Source: Microbacterium sp. (GTDB lineage Bacteria > Actinomycetota > Actinomycetes > Actinomycetales > Microbacteriaceae). Taken from it: DNA of 7,162 nt. The notes beneath the pieces were generated by a model. It saw only the letters and a list, made by a program, of their open reading frames with translations, was not told the DNA's origin and made no database searches. This document shows positions 1 to 5,387 of the stretch, one piece after another. The stretch covers positions 1 through 7,162 of the forward strand of contig JAJUIM010000094.1 of the NCBI GenBank assembly GCA_029267645.1, in the 5' to 3' direction. A program made the position numbers and the translations under genes. Numbering within the stretch: position 1 is the first letter of the stretch; every line of letters starts with the position of its first letter.

Positions 1-165
1 GATCCCGAGGAGGTGGCGGGGTCGCGGTGGGCGACGCTCGCGGAGCTCGACGCGCTCGTCGCCGCGGGCGGCATGGCAGAGCCGTGGATCGAGCGGCTCG
101 AGCAGCTGCGGGAGCCCCTCGGCGCCCTCGTCGGTGCGGCCGCGGTGCAGGAGGCGGCGTCGTGA
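1..165 (+). CDS. C-terminal fragment of a probable Nudix hydrolase
   Basis: The window opens inside a reading frame that runs 54 codons to a TGA at 163-165. The visible tail has a Trp-x-x-x-x-Glu-Leu pattern (RWATLAELDAL), then a Gly-rich turn and a Pro-Trp-Ile-Glu-Arg-Leu stretch. This layout is common in the last strand and helix of Nudix (NUDT/IPP-isomerase-like) proteins. The diagnostic Nudix box would lie before the window, so neither the catalytic residues nor the substrate can be judged. The stop overlaps the GTG start of the acetyltransferase by four bases (GTGA), which implies translational coupling in one operon. The coding frame is certain. The family call rests only on the tail and could be wrong. 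Confidence 0.55.
   Translation, partial: DPEEVAGSRWATLAELDALVAAGGMAEPWIERLEQLREPLGALVGAAAVQEAAS
149..154 (+). promoter_or_regulatory. Ribosome binding site that fixes the GNAT start
   Basis: AGGAGG lies 7 bases before the GTG at 162, inside the last codons of the upstream gene. It rules against the upstream ATG at 27, which opens the same frame but reads through Arg/Ala-rich sequence antiparallel in character to a real protein and overlaps the Nudix tail. Confidence 0.75.
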
Positions 166-680
166 CGGGCTTCACGGTGCGCCGCTTCGGGGCGGACGAC
201 TGGCGCGCCTTCCGCGAGATCCGCCTGCGCATGCTCGCCGACACGCCCATCGCGTACGGCGAGACGCACGCCGCAGCGGCCGTGCTCGGCGACGACATCT
301 GGCGGCTGCGCGCTGCGCGCAACGAGGAACCGGGCAACATCGGCCTCGCGGCGATCGACGCCGACGGCACGTGGCTCGGCGTCATGCGCGGCTTCGTCGA
401 CGCGGCCCGCGGGCCCATGCTCGTCGGCGTGTTCGTGGATCCGGCCGCGCGCGGCGCGCAGGCGGGCGTCGCCGACGCGCTGCTCGACGGAATCATCGCG
501 TGGGCGGCCGAGCGGGCCGACACGCTGACCCTGCACGTGCACGCCGAGAACCCGCGCGCGATCGCCTTCTACGAGCGCCGCGGCTTCCGCGACACGGGCG
601 AGCGGCTCGACTACGAGCTACCGCCGTACGGCATCGAGTACGAGATGCGGCTCGCCATCGGCCGCGATTCGCAGGCCTGA
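162..680 (+). CDS. GNAT family N-acetyltransferase
   Basis: This 172-residue protein should transfer an acetyl group from acetyl-CoA to an amine; the acceptor cannot be read from sequence. The length is normal for a single GNAT domain. It has an N-terminal VRRFGADDWRAFREIRLRML helix (about 6-25), then the core strand LVGVFVDP (87-94) and the CoA pyrophosphate loop RGAQAG (97-102) leading into a helix. The C-terminal strand LTLHVHAEN (122-130) is followed by the helix AIAFYERRGF (133-142). The loop is unusual: common actinobacterial relatives read Arg-Gly-x-Gly-Val-Ala, whereas here two extra residues seem to sit between Arg-Gly and Ala-Gly-Val-Ala. The GTG start is set by AGGAGG 7 bases upstream and overlaps the previous stop by four bases. 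The HAD phosphatase gene follows after 9 bases, so the three genes are probably cotranscribed. Family call is firm; substrate unknown. Confidence 0.9.
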   Translation: MTGFTVRRFGADDWRAFREIRLRMLADTPIAYGETHAAAAVLGDDIWRLRAARNEEPGNIGLAAIDADGTWLGVMRGFVDAARGPMLVGVFVDPAARGAQAGVADALLDGIIAWAAERADTLTLHVHAENPRAIAFYERRGFRDTGERLDYELPPYGIEYEMRLAIGRDSQA

Positions 681-689
681 GGCTCGGCC
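679..689 (+). repeat. Junction repeat, copy 1 (GAGGCTCGGCC)
   Basis: This 11-base sequence starts within the GNAT stop codon and ends directly at the HAD GTG start. Its GAGG serves as a modest Shine-Dalgarno with a 7-base spacer. An exact copy lies at 1518-1528, also between a stop codon and a start codon. Both copies are preceded by GCCTGA, directly joined here and separated by five extra bases in the second copy. Confidence 0.7.
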
Positions 690-1514
690 GTGCTCATCGC
701 GACCGACCTCGACGGCACGCTGCTCGCGGCCGATAGCACGGAGGTGCCCGCCTACACGGCGAGCGTCCTGCAGCGCGTCGATGCGGCGGGGATCCCGGTC
801 GTGTTCGTCACGGGACGCCCGCTGCGGTGGATCGAGCCGCTCCGTCGCCACATCGGCCGCCACGGCAGCGTCATCGCGTCGAACGGCGCCATCACGTACG
901 ACGCGCGCGCCGGCGAGATCGTGCACTTGCGGGGCATCGGGCCGGAGATGGGACTCGCGCTGACCCGCGATGTCACCGCTCGGCTGCCGGGCGCGCAGTT
1001 CGCGATCGAGTGCGCGGAGGGGATCCGCCTGTCGCCGGACTTCCGCGAGGGTTTCCCGATGCCGCACGCGCCGCGCGGTCCGCTCGAAGAGGTCTGGACG
1101 GATCCCGCAGTGAAGCTGCTCGTGCGAGCACCCGGCGTCGACTCCGACGAACTGCGCGAGGCCGTCACCGCGGCGGTGGGGGAGCGCGCGACCGTGACGT
1201 GGTCGGTGCCGGGGCTCATCGAGGTGAGCGCTGCGGGCGTGACGAAGGCGAGCGCCCTCGCCGCCCTGTGCGCCGAGCGCGGCATCGGCGCCTCCGAGGT
1301 CGTCGCGTTCGGAGACATGCCGAACGACATCGCGATGCTCACGTGGGCGGGCACGGCCTACGCGGTCGAGGGCGCGCACGAGTCGGTGGTCCGCGTCGCT
1401 GACCGCCGCGCGCCCGCGTGCGCCGACGAGGGCGTCGCGCAGGTGCTCGAGGGGTTCGCGCAGGCGGCGGAACGCGAGGCGGGCGGCAGGGGAGCGGGGC
1501 TCGCACACGCCTGA
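690..1514 (+). CDS. HAD superfamily phosphatase, Cof type (subfamily IIB)
   Basis: This 274-residue cytoplasmic hydrolase belongs to the Cof/YbiV-like HAD phosphatases, which remove phosphate from sugar phosphates, nucleotides or coenzymes such as pyridoxal phosphate; the true substrate here is not predictable. All four HAD motifs are present. Motif I is TDLDGTLL with Asp6 as nucleophile and Asp8 as acid/base. Motif II is VFVTGRP with Thr41. The motif III Lys186 is in VTKASAL. Motif IV is FGDMPNDIAML with Asp209 and Asp213 for magnesium. SNGA at 64-67 and the middle cap region (about 85-185) fit the C2B cap arrangement. The last 20 residues are Ala/Gly/Glu-rich and probably disordered. The GTG start puts motif I at residues 5-12, the usual place, and GAGG lies 7 bases before it. 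The gene follows the GNAT by 9 bases in the same operon. Confidence 0.93.
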   Translation: MLIATDLDGTLLAADSTEVPAYTASVLQRVDAAGIPVVFVTGRPLRWIEPLRRHIGRHGSVIASNGAITYDARAGEIVHLRGIGPEMGLALTRDVTARLPGAQFAIECAEGIRLSPDFREGFPMPHAPRGPLEEVWTDPAVKLLVRAPGVDSDELREAVTAAVGERATVTWSVPGLIEVSAAGVTKASALAALCAERGIGASEVVAFGDMPNDIAMLTWAGTAYAVEGAHESVVRVADRRAPACADEGVAQVLEGFAQAAEREAGGRGAGLAHA

Positions 1515-1517
1515 CGC

Positions 1518-1528
1518 GAGGCTCGGCC
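1518..1528 (+). repeat. Junction repeat, copy 2 (GAGGCTCGGCC)
   Basis: Exact second copy of the 679-689 sequence, just after the HAD stop codon and one base before the ATG of the 14-codon ORF. The GAGG again sits at a reasonable Shine-Dalgarno distance (8 bases). The match extends upstream to the stop context GCCTGA if a five-base insertion (CGCGA or equivalent) is allowed. Confidence 0.7.
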
Positions 1529-1529
1529 C

Positions 1530-1574
1530 ATGTCGCTCGATGAGGTCTGGCCGCTGTTCGGCCTCGAGAAGTGA
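1530..1574 (+). pseudogene. 14-codon ORF, probable N-terminal remnant of a GNAT acetyltransferase
   Basis: The ATG at 1530 opens MSLDEVWPLFGLEK followed by TGA at 1572-1574. The pattern Leu-x-x-Val-Trp-Pro-Leu-Phe-Gly-Leu is, from memory, the typical opening of many actinobacterial GNATs, which continue with a Thr-Pro-Arg-Leu-x-Leu-Arg strand. Here the frame stops exactly where that strand should begin and a terminator hairpin starts 3 bases later. The likeliest reading is a gene lost by deletion, leaving its start signals and first residues. It has a plausible ribosome binding site (GAGG, 8-base spacer) and sits last in the operon, so it may still be translated. A tiny functional peptide is less likely but not excluded. 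Confidence 0.5.
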
Positions 1575-1577
1575 CGC

Positions 1578-1639
1578 AGACCTGACACGCATCGGGTGCC
1601 CGCGCTGAACGCGGGCACCCGATGAACTGTGTCAGGTCT
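1578..1639. terminator. Two-tier hairpin, probable bidirectional terminator
   Basis: The inner stem 1590-1604 pairs perfectly with 1610-1624 (15 base pairs, loop CTGAA). The outer stem 1578-1588 (AGACCTGACAC) pairs perfectly with 1629-1639 (11 base pairs). An asymmetric internal loop of G on the left and AACT on the right separates them. It lies between the plus-strand operon and the convergent 75-residue gene, whose stop codon and last two codons fall in the outer right arm. There is no clear T-run on either side, as is often the case for actinobacterial terminators. The symmetry suits ending transcription from both directions; that role is inferred. Confidence 0.8.
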
Positions 1640-1859
1640 CTTCCTGCTGCAGGCGCTGGGCGAGCATCTGCTTGCCCTGTTCGCCCGCCTTGCGGCTGTT
1701 GTGCTGGATCTTTCGGAACCAGTCGGCGAGTTCGGAGTCGCCGCCCTGCTCGGCGTCGGTGATGTAGGTCTCGAGCTGCCAGACGTTGCGGAGCGAGGCC
1801 TCCAGCACGCAGACGAGGTTGTAGTTCTTGTCGACGACGGGGCTCTGCGGCTCGTTCAT
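1632..1859 (-). CDS. Small conserved hypothetical protein, 75 residues, alpha-helical
   Basis: Function unknown. The protein begins MNEPQSPVVDKNYNLVCVLE and continues as an almost wholly helical, charged, Gln-rich chain, with likely helices at about 12-38, 42-57 and 57-73. There is no signal peptide, membrane segment or Cys pair (single Cys17). Short proteins opening with Pro-Val-Val-Asp-Lys-x-Tyr-Asn-Leu are, to my recollection, found in actinobacteria as uncharacterised proteins with a ferritin-like or helical-hairpin appearance; I cannot name a Pfam family. The start is well fixed by AAGGAGG six bases upstream. The 3' end runs into the large hairpin at 1578-1639 and converges with the GNAT/HAD operon. 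A strong ribosome binding site on a short soluble protein suggests good expression. Codon use is less G/C-biased than in the HAD gene. Confidence 0.85.
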   Translation of the reverse strand: MNEPQSPVVDKNYNLVCVLEASLRNVWQLETYITDAEQGGDSELADWFRKIQHNSRKAGEQGKQMLAQRLQQEET

Positions 1860-1865
1860 GATGAT

Positions 1866-1872
1866 CCTCCTT
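1866..1872 (-). promoter_or_regulatory. Strong ribosome binding site of the 75-residue protein
   Basis: On the minus strand AAGGAGG lies six bases before the ATG at 1859-1857. It is the best-matching, best-spaced Shine-Dalgarno in the window and confirms the start. Confidence 0.8.
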
Positions 1873-1907
1873 CCGACCGCGAACGACTCTCGTCCCGGTG
1901 ACGAGCA

Positions 1908-1936
1908 ACGCTACGAAGCCCGCGCCGATCGGCGAA
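1908..1936 (-). promoter_or_regulatory. Possible promoter of the 75-residue protein, with an embedded 12-base palindrome
   Basis: On the minus strand TTCGCC (1931-1936) and TAGCGT (1908-1913) are 17 bases apart and would start transcription near 1901, giving a leader of about 40 bases. The match to sigma-70 consensus is weak. The perfect palindrome CGCCGATCGGCG (1923-1934) lies in the spacer and overlaps the putative -35 element, a position suitable for a repressor. Palindromes of this kind are common by chance in GC-rich DNA. Confidence 0.25.
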
Positions 1937-1992
1937 GGGGGGTGGCGAGCACTCGTCGAGATCCGCATACTGGGCGGGCTGCGCGATGCGCG

Positions 1993-2733
1993 TCAGTCGC
2001 GATGAACGTGTCCCGCCACCTGCTCCGCAAGCCAGTCACCATGCTGGAACGGGATCTCGTGGCCCGCGGTAGCGTGGAGACGATACTCGCCGCGCGAGGA
2101 GCGTTCGGCGAGTGACGCTAGGCCCCGCCGCACCATGCGAGGTTCGTTCCGGCCTGCAAGGAACAGAGATGCACCCTCGTAATCGTCCCACGATGCAGGC
2201 AGGCGGAAGCGGGCGTTCGCTCGGGTGACCGCCACCAGGGTCGGCGTCGCCAGGCGCTTCGAGTCTCGCAGGTACGCGTCAAGCTTCATGGGCGGGATAC
2301 CAAGCGACGCCGCTTGCCTCTGTGCGAACCACGGCATACGAGCGAGCGGCGCGGCCGCGCGGACAAGCATTTCGGCAGCGGGCGCCAGTGGATATCCGTT
2401 GGCAAGCGCGCTCACAACGACGAGTCGCGTCACGAGGTCTGGATAGTGCGCCGCGAGCTCGAGCGCAATCTGTCCGCCCAGTGAGAAGCCGATGACCGTG
2501 CGATCGTGCTCGGGGCGCGCTTGGAGGGCCTCGGCGAGCTCTTCCGCGGTGTCGCGGATCGAGACGAACTGCTCGGAGAAGCGCGCGCCATGCCCCGGGA
2601 GGTCAGGTGCATACGTCGCGTGCCGAGCGCCGAAACTCGCGATCTGTTCGTCCCACATCCAGCTCGCGACGCCCCCGCCATGAATGAAGACCATGAGCGA
2701 ATCCGCCGACCGAGCGGTGTCACCGCCGTGCAT
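1993..2733 (-). CDS. Alpha/beta hydrolase
   Basis: Predicted 246-residue cytoplasmic hydrolase of the alpha/beta fold; substrate unknown (ester, lactone or similar). In this numbering it shows the oxyanion-hole strand and loop VFIHGGG (15-21), WMWDEQI, the strand APDLPGHG (42-49), the nucleophile elbow GFSLGG with Ser84, and a catalytic His at about 225 in TAGHEIPF. The usual acidic residue after strand 7 is not a plain Asp: the site reads LAGRNEPRM, so Glu197 may serve as acid. The frame stays open upstream to 2910, but residues before this ATG look non-coding (Arg/Ser-rich, no family resemblance) and would overlap the divergent gene. The ATG at 2694 (MVFIHGGG) is a real alternative; neither start has a good ribosome binding site. 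By eye, third codon positions are less G/C-rich than in flanking genes, which could mean later acquisition. Confidence 0.82.
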   Translation of the reverse strand: MHGGDTARSADSLMVFIHGGGVASWMWDEQIASFGARHATYAPDLPGHGARFSEQFVSIRDTAEELAEALQARPEHDRTVIGFSLGGQIALELAAHYPDLVTRLVVVSALANGYPLAPAAEMLVRAAAPLARMPWFAQRQAASLGIPPMKLDAYLRDSKRLATPTLVAVTRANARFRLPASWDDYEGASLFLAGRNEPRMVRRGLASLAERSSRGEYRLHATAGHEIPFQHGDWLAEQVAGHVHRD

Positions 2734-2899
2734 CGGTTCCGCTCGCGGGGGAGTGAAGGCACCCGGGAGCACTCGAGATGTCCGGCGTGCAACGTCGAAA
2801 CCGACGGCCGGGTGTCGAGAGTGCCTGCATGCCGACGATTCTCGCATCCACGGATTGCGGGCTGTGAGCTGCGCCCGCCGCGTCTGCGACACTGATCCG

Positions 2900-4078
2900 G
2901 TGACGAACATCCAGGAATACCGGCGTGTGCGGCAGCGGGCACCGCGCGGGGTGCACGTGCTCGGCTGGATCGCGTATCCCGTGCTCGGCGTGCTCGCCGC
3001 GGTCGCCGCAGATGCGCTGCAGCGCGCGCTGGCGTGGCGCGGCCCGGCGCAGCTGCGGAACGCGCTCGAGTTCTGGCTGCCGACGATCGTTCCCGCGCGC
3101 GCGAGCTACGCGGTCGCGCCGTGGCCGGACCTGACCTGGCTGGCGCTGCTGCTCACGCTGGGGCTCGCCCTCGCCGCGTTCTCGATCTTCGTGCACGCTG
3201 CGACGAAGGCGCGGCCGTGGTGGACGCGCGCGCTGATCCTGTGGGTGCTGTTCGTCGTCACGGGCGTCGGCGTGGTCGGCATCGCGCAGATCGGGGAGTG
3301 GCTGCTGGGCGTGCAGACCTTCGGCGGGCTCGGCGGATCCCACATCCGCGGGTTCACGGTGCCCGCCCTCCTCGAGGCGGCGCGGTGGGGCGTGCTGTGG
3401 GGCTGGATCCCGGCGATCGCGACCGCGCTCGTCGCCGCGCCGCGCCCTGACGGCGTGTGGCGCAGGCGCACGTACGGGATCGCCGCCGCATGCCTCGTCG
3501 CCGGGGCGGTGGCCGGGGTCGCGCTCGCATCGGTGACGTACGGCGCCGCCGAGTCGACCCGGACGGAAGTCGCACAGGAGCCCGCGGAGCCGACGCCGGG
3601 CCCGACCGATGTCCCCGCACCGGTCGCGGAAACGGTCGCGCCCGGTTTCGAGGGCAGGTGCGCAGCGGAGGACCTGGAGGTCGAGATCGCGGGAACCGAT
3701 GCGGCGACCGGTGCGCGCTACCTCGCGTTCTCCGCAGAGAACGTCGGGTCGGAGCCCTGCGCGCTCCACGGCGCTCCCGACCTCGCGTTCGCAGGCGAGG
3801 ACGGCAACGCGATCCGGCCCGTCATCACGGTGCAGGACGTCACCGCGATGCGGGAGGCGATTCCGGACTCGCCCGTGACGATCGCGCCGGGCGAGACGGT
3901 CCGCGCCGAACTCGAATGGCGCGCACCGACGGGCCGGCCGGAGGCGCTCACGTTCTACATCGCCCCCTGGGCGGGCGCACCCCGCGCGGTCGACGTCGAA
4001 TCCGCCGACATCATCGACGGACTCGAGATGACCCTCACACCGTGGCACACGCCGACCCCACAGCGGGGCGACTTCTGA
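2900..4078 (+). CDS. Membrane protein with extracytoplasmic DUF4232 domain
   Basis: A 392-residue protein of unknown role. Hydrophobic segments lie at about 19-40, 79-100, 111-131, 163-181 and 191-216, the last preceded by Arg-Arg-Arg. A Pro/Thr/Ala/Glu-rich linker (about 219-248) follows. The C-terminal domain (about 254-380) resembles DUF4232: it opens with Cys254 and has the core AFSAENVGSEPCALHGAPDL, with Cys287 likely to form a disulfide with Cys254. Five segments would place the domain outside the cell. DUF4232 domains are typical of secreted actinobacterial lipoproteins and wall-facing proteins; a polytopic membrane anchor of this size is less usual. The GTG at 2900 was chosen because the first membrane segment follows closely and the upstream sequence looks non-coding. 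There is no clear ribosome binding site; a GACACT element (2888-2893) seven bases before the start would fit a leaderless transcript, weakly supported. Confidence 0.8.
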   Translation: MTNIQEYRRVRQRAPRGVHVLGWIAYPVLGVLAAVAADALQRALAWRGPAQLRNALEFWLPTIVPARASYAVAPWPDLTWLALLLTLGLALAAFSIFVHAATKARPWWTRALILWVLFVVTGVGVVGIAQIGEWLLGVQTFGGLGGSHIRGFTVPALLEAARWGVLWGWIPAIATALVAAPRPDGVWRRRTYGIAAACLVAGAVAGVALASVTYGAAESTRTEVAQEPAEPTPGPTDVPAPVAETVAPGFEGRCAAEDLEVEIAGTDAATGARYLAFSAENVGSEPCALHGAPDLAFAGEDGNAIRPVITVQDVTAMREAIPDSPVTIAPGETVRAELEWRAPTGRPEALTFYIAPWAGAPRAVDVESADIIDGLEMTLTPWHTPTPQRGDF

Positions 4079-4162
4079 GGTCAGCCGGCGAAGGAGGTGG
4101 GCAGGCCGAGCGCCCTGCGGAGTACACGCGCATAGGGAGCTCGCTCCGACGCACCCGCCGCG
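4079..4162. other. Convergent intergenic region with orphan anti-SD complement and possible gene tail
   Basis: These 84 bases separate two convergent genes. AAGGAGGTG (4091-4099) on the plus strand is a perfect match to the 16S rRNA anti-Shine-Dalgarno, but no start codon follows at a usable distance. On the minus strand the same bases are part of a frame ending at 4081 (RALGLPTSFAG, stop) that looks like a protein C-terminus and is closed upstream by a stop inside the oxidoreductase gene. Two small inverted repeats are present: GCAGG/CCTGC (4101-4105 and 4114-4118) and GGAGC/GCTCC (4136-4140 and 4143-4147). They could be weak terminators. Confidence 0.4.
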
Positions 4163-5188
4163 TCAGCTCAGCATGTCCCGCACCATCGGCACGACCTTCG
4201 TGCCGTAGAGCTCGATGGAGCGAGTGAGGTCGCCGTGGCCGACCTTCGCCTGGTCGTACTTGAGGTCGAAGCGGTCGACGCCGAGCGTCTTCACCGTGGC
4301 CGCGATCTTCCGTGCGACCGTCTCCGGCCCGCCGATGTACAGCGCACCGCCCTCGATCTCGCGCTCGAAGTCGCCGACCTCGGGCGGCGGCCAGCCGCGC
4401 TCGCGGCCCATCTGCGTCCGCATCGCGATCCAGCCGCGGCGCGTGATCTCACGCGCCTGCTCGTCGGTTTCCGCGACGAGGCCGTGGGAGTGCACGGCGA
4501 TCGGCTGGTGCTCGCGCCCGAGCTCGTCCTGCGCGCGGTGGAAGAGATCGACGTACGGCGCGAAGCGCTGGGCCGAGCCGCCGATGATCGCGAGGAAGAG
4601 GCCGAATCCGTGCCGCGCGGTGCGGACGACCGACTCAGGACTGCCGCCGACGCCGACCCATGCACGCAGGCCGGCCTCGGTCGTCGGGAAGACGCGCTGT
4701 TCCTCGAGCGCGGCGCGCGTCGTGCCGCGCCACGTGACGGGCTCCTCGGTCAACAGTCGCGAGAGGAGGTCGAGCTTCTCCTCGAACAGCACCTCGTACT
4801 GCGCGAGGTCGTAGCCGAACAGCGGGAACGACTCGATGAAGGATCCGCGGCCCGCGACGATCTCGGCGCGCCCGTTCGAGACCGCGTCGAGCGTCGCGAA
4901 GCGCTCGAAGACCCGCACGGGGTCGTCGGAGCTCAGCACAGTCACTGCGGAACCGAGCCGGATCCGCTCCGTGCGCGACGCGATCGCGGAGAGCACCATC
5001 TCGGGGCTCGACACCGCGAAATCGGGCCGGTGATGCTCGCCGACGCCGAAGAAGTCGAGGCCGACCTCGTCGGCGAGGATCGCGTCGTCCACCAGGTCGC
5101 GGATCACCTGGGGGTGGGGAAGCGGCGCTCCGTCCGCGTCCAGCGTGACGCCGCCGAAGGTGTCGAGGCCGAGTTCGAGTGATGTCAT
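4163..5188 (-). CDS. LLM class flavin-dependent oxidoreductase (Atu2307/SP_0267-like)
   Basis: A 341-residue member of the bacterial luciferase-like monooxygenase superfamily, which uses reduced FMN or F420 to oxidise or reduce small substrates; the substrate is unknown. The whole chain is one TIM-barrel domain. It opens with LELGLDTFGGV (4-14), then EVGLDFFGVGEHHRPDFAVSS (41-61) with the family His pair, and RLGSAVTVLSSDDPVRVFERFATLD (77-101). AEIVAGRGSFIESFPLFG (108-125) corresponds to the flavin-side loop. Near the end are IGGPETVARKI (285-295) and LGVDRFDLKY (302-311). Start, length and C-terminus (RSIELYGTKVVPMVRDML) fit the subgroup typified by Agrobacterium Atu2307 as I remember it. 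The ATG at 5188 matches the family N-terminus, although no clear Shine-Dalgarno precedes it. It is transcribed alone, towards the DUF4232 gene. Confidence 0.92.
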   Translation of the reverse strand: MTSLELGLDTFGGVTLDADGAPLPHPQVIRDLVDDAILADEVGLDFFGVGEHHRPDFAVSSPEMVLSAIASRTERIRLGSAVTVLSSDDPVRVFERFATLDAVSNGRAEIVAGRGSFIESFPLFGYDLAQYEVLFEEKLDLLSRLLTEEPVTWRGTTRAALEEQRVFPTTEAGLRAWVGVGGSPESVVRTARHGFGLFLAIIGGSAQRFAPYVDLFHRAQDELGREHQPIAVHSHGLVAETDEQAREITRRGWIAMRTQMGRERGWPPPEVGDFEREIEGGALYIGGPETVARKIAATVKTLGVDRFDLKYDQAKVGHGDLTRSIELYGTKVVPMVRDMLS

Positions 5189-5199
5189 GCGGGGGAGAA

Positions 5200-5213
5200 C
5201 CGCGCTGGCGCGG
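5200..5213. promoter_or_regulatory. GC-rich dyad just upstream of the LLM oxidoreductase
   Basis: CCGCGC-TG-GCGCGG is a perfect 6+6 inverted repeat ending 12 bases before the oxidoreductase ATG. On the minus strand an AATAAA element (plus coordinates 5216-5221) lies just upstream and could be a -10 box, which would place the dyad at the start of transcription. Operator or small leader hairpin are both possible; the -35 is not convincing. Such dyads are easily met by chance in GC-rich sequence. Confidence 0.3.
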
Positions 5214-5225
5214 GATTTATTCCCG

Positions 5226-5351
5226 TGGATGGATCTCGCGGGGTACGACGTCGGAGTCGAACGTACCTGGGTGCGCGAATCGGGCTGGAACCACGCGTCG
5301 CGTCGCGTGCTGGCCAAGCTAGGCTTCGGCGGGAGTGGTCGAAGTGCGTGA
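5226..5351 (+). pseudogene. Probable C-terminal relic of an acetyltransferase
   Basis: On the plus strand, antisense to the leader of the LLM gene, a frame ending with TGA at 5349-5351 reads WMDLAGYDVGVERTWVRES and then GWNHASRRVLAKLGFGGSG. The Asn-x-Ala-Ser-x-x-Val-Leu-x-Lys-Leu-Gly-Phe pattern is the hallmark helix and turn near the end of GNAT acetyltransferases. No matching N-terminal CoA-binding region lies upstream: the frame runs into the antisense of the oxidoreductase gene and no start codon is sensible. I infer a gene tail left after deletion or insertion. The family assignment rests on one motif of about 15 residues, and chance similarity remains possible. Confidence 0.4.
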
Positions 5352-5387
5352 GGGAGTGCAACCGCGAGCAGTTTCCCGTGAACTGAC

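Noticed and set aside
27..161. N-terminal extension of the GNAT from the ATG at 27
   Set aside because: It would read an Arg/Ala-rich shadow across the upstream gene, while AGGAGG is ideally placed for the GTG at 162.
618..1592. 324-codon minus-strand ORF antisense to the HAD gene
   Set aside because: It is Arg/His/Asp-rich with no domain, a typical antisense shadow of a high-GC gene. The plus strand carries all four HAD motifs.
2720..4048. 442-codon minus-strand ORF antisense to the DUF4232 protein
   Set aside because: Composition is extreme (Arg, Asp, Glu, Gly) and there is no recognisable motif. The plus-strand frame has clear membrane segments and a domain.
4097..4135. 12-codon GTG ORF at the orphan Shine-Dalgarno
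   Set aside because: Its start codon overlaps the Shine-Dalgarno itself, so initiation there is not possible in the normal way.
4235..5182. 315-codon plus-strand ORF antisense to the LLM oxidoreductase
   Set aside because: Arg/Asp/Glu-rich shadow frame; the minus-strand gene has end-to-end family similarity.
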